Origin: an uncultured Alphaproteobacteria bacterium
Lineage (GTDB): Bacteria > Pseudomonadota > Alphaproteobacteria > Rhizobiales > Beijerinckiaceae
Reading direction: 5' to 3'
DNA length: 5,738 nucleotides
NCBI GenBank assembly: GCA_937903315.1
Contig: CALCZO010000136.1
Coordinates: 1 to 5,738 of the forward strand
Shown: positions 4,993 through 5,738 of the stretch, in pieces
How the letters are laid out: the number at the start of each line of letters is the position of its first letter
Position numbering within the stretch: position 1 is the first letter of the stretch
The notes under the pieces: model-generated
Told to the model about the DNA's origin: nothing
What the model saw: only the letters and a program-made list of their open reading frames with translations
The model's database searches: none
Position numbers and translations under genes: made by a program

Positions 4993-5738
4993 GTGCGCGG
5001 AGGTGTCGGACCACGGGTGCTGCTGCGCCGCCTGCGCGAGGTGATGGCCGAGCCCGTCAGCCCGCAGGAGCGGCTTGACCGTATCGTGGTGCTGATCGCC
5101 GCCAACATGGTGGCCGAGGTCTGCTCGGTCTATGTTCTCAGGGCCGACGGCGCGCTTGAACTCTACGCCACCGAAGGCCTCAACCGCGAGGCGGTCCATC
5201 AGACCACCATGCATTCGGGCGAAGGTCTGGTCGGCCTCATCGCCAAGGAGGCGCGGGCACTGTCGCTGTCGGACGCGCAGAGCCATCCGGCCTTCTCGTA
5301 TCGCCCTGAGACCGGCGAGGAAATCTACGCCTCGTTCCTCGGCGTGCCGATCCTGCGCGCCGGCGATACCATGGGCGTGCTGGTGGTCCAGAACCGGGCC
5401 AGCCGAAGCTATTCGGAAGAGGAGGTCGAGGCGCTCGAGACCGCCGCCATGGTCATGGCGGAAATGCTGGCGACCGGCGAACTGGAAGCGCTCGCCCGCC
5501 CCGGCTCCGGCGGCATCGCGCTGCGCCGCTATCTCGTGCTTGAGGGCCGGTCGATCAACGACGGCATCGGTCTTGGCCATGTCGTGCTGCATGAGCCGCG
5601 TGCCATCGTCACCAACATCGTCGCCGACGATGTCGAGACGGAGGCCCGGCGGCTCGATGCGGCGATCGAGACAATGCGCGCCTCAATCGATGATCTCATC
5701 GATCAGGGCAGCGTCAGCCACGCCGGCGAGCATCGCGA
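4993..5738 (+). CDS. ptsP: Phosphoenolpyruvate-protein phosphotransferase PtsP (EI-Ntr), 3' truncated by window
   Basis: The first 248 residues of enzyme I of the nitrogen phosphotransferase system; the full protein in this group is about 750 residues. EI-Ntr takes phosphate from phosphoenolpyruvate and passes it to NPr (PtsO) and then EIIA-Ntr (PtsN), a regulatory cascade rather than a sugar transporter. The visible part is the N-terminal GAF domain, about 20-162. It includes IVVLIAANMVAEVCSVYVL (31-49), LYATEGLN (57-64), GEGLVGLIA (76-84), LSDAQSHPAFSYRPETGEE (92-110) and a segment like FLGVPILRAGDTMGVLVVQN (115-134). In this family that domain senses nitrogen status, for example glutamine. 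From about 185 the enzyme I N-terminal domain begins (SINDGIGLGHVVLHEPR, 187-203). The phosphohistidine and the catalytic barrel lie outside the window. The start is GTG 4993, chosen from the conserved N-terminus and an upstream GGAGG; the frame is closed by TAG at 4930-4932. In Bradyrhizobium EI-Ntr is reported to bind aspartokinase, which makes nearby lysC notable. Confidence 0.94.
   Translation, partial: MRGGVGPRVLLRRLREVMAEPVSPQERLDRIVVLIAANMVAEVCSVYVLRADGALELYATEGLNREAVHQTTMHSGEGLVGLIAKEARALSLSDAQSHPAFSYRPETGEEIYASFLGVPILRAGDTMGVLVVQNRASRSYSEEEVEALETAAMVMAEMLATGELEALARPGSGGIALRRYLVLEGRSINDGIGLGHVVLHEPRAIVTNIVADDVETEARRLDAAIETMRASIDDLIDQGSVSHAGEHR

Noticed and set aside
4927..5592. A 221-codon minus-strand open frame opposite ptsP
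   Set aside because: The plus strand here encodes an unmistakable EI-Ntr GAF domain. The minus-strand frame is its complement.

Overview
The window is a stretch of alphaproteobacterial chromosome, most likely from the order Hyphomicrobiales (Rhizobiales). The base composition is high in G+C, roughly two thirds by eye. The proteins read as typical alphaproteobacterial orthologues, and the gene order (BioC-like methyltransferase / comF / grxC / DUF1178 / ubiG / lysC / ptsP) matches a neighbourhood I recall from that order. I cannot name the genus. There is no mobile element, RNA gene, CRISPR array or sign of recent transfer. The window is almost fully coding, and no gap exceeds about 160 bases.

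Layout. Bases 1-122 (minus) are the 5' end of a BioC/NDUFAF5-type methyltransferase that leaves the window on the left. It is divergent from a plus-strand run, comF (197-1003), grxC (1028-1291) and a DUF1178 gene (1300-1746), with gaps of 24 and 8 bp, probably one operon. ubiG (1749-2486, minus) converges on it. The two stop codons are 2 bp apart, inside a perfect 10-bp palindrome. A 155-bp divergent region (2487-2641) separates ubiG from a second plus-strand run: lysC (2642-3877), an Rsm22-family gene (3887-4873) and ptsP (from GTG 4993, cut by the right edge).

Functions. The window combines ubiquinone synthesis (UbiG), thiol redox chemistry (glutaredoxin), small-ribosomal-subunit assembly (Rsm22, with a four-cysteine set fitting a 4Fe-4S cluster), the entry step of lysine/threonine/methionine/diaminopimelate synthesis (LysC) and the first enzyme of the nitrogen phosphotransferase system (PtsP, EI-Ntr). 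LysC and EI-Ntr are a meaningful pair: in Bradyrhizobium, EI-Ntr has been reported to bind aspartokinase. Here an Rsm22 gene sits between them.

Most worth checking. The 119-bp gap before ptsP carries a near-consensus sigma-54 element (TTGGCACG-N4-TCGCT, 4912-4928) that overlaps an equally good alphaproteobacterial housekeeping promoter (CTTGGC-N17-CTATAG). This is notable because ptsP belongs to the nitrogen PTS, which is historically tied to rpoN. The other points are the Rsm22 cysteine spacing, the apparent absence of a nitrilase-family gene between grxC and DUF1178, and a palindrome over the -10 boxes of the ubiG/lysC divergent promoters. I do not see a new multi-gene system here; this is mostly a conserved housekeeping region.
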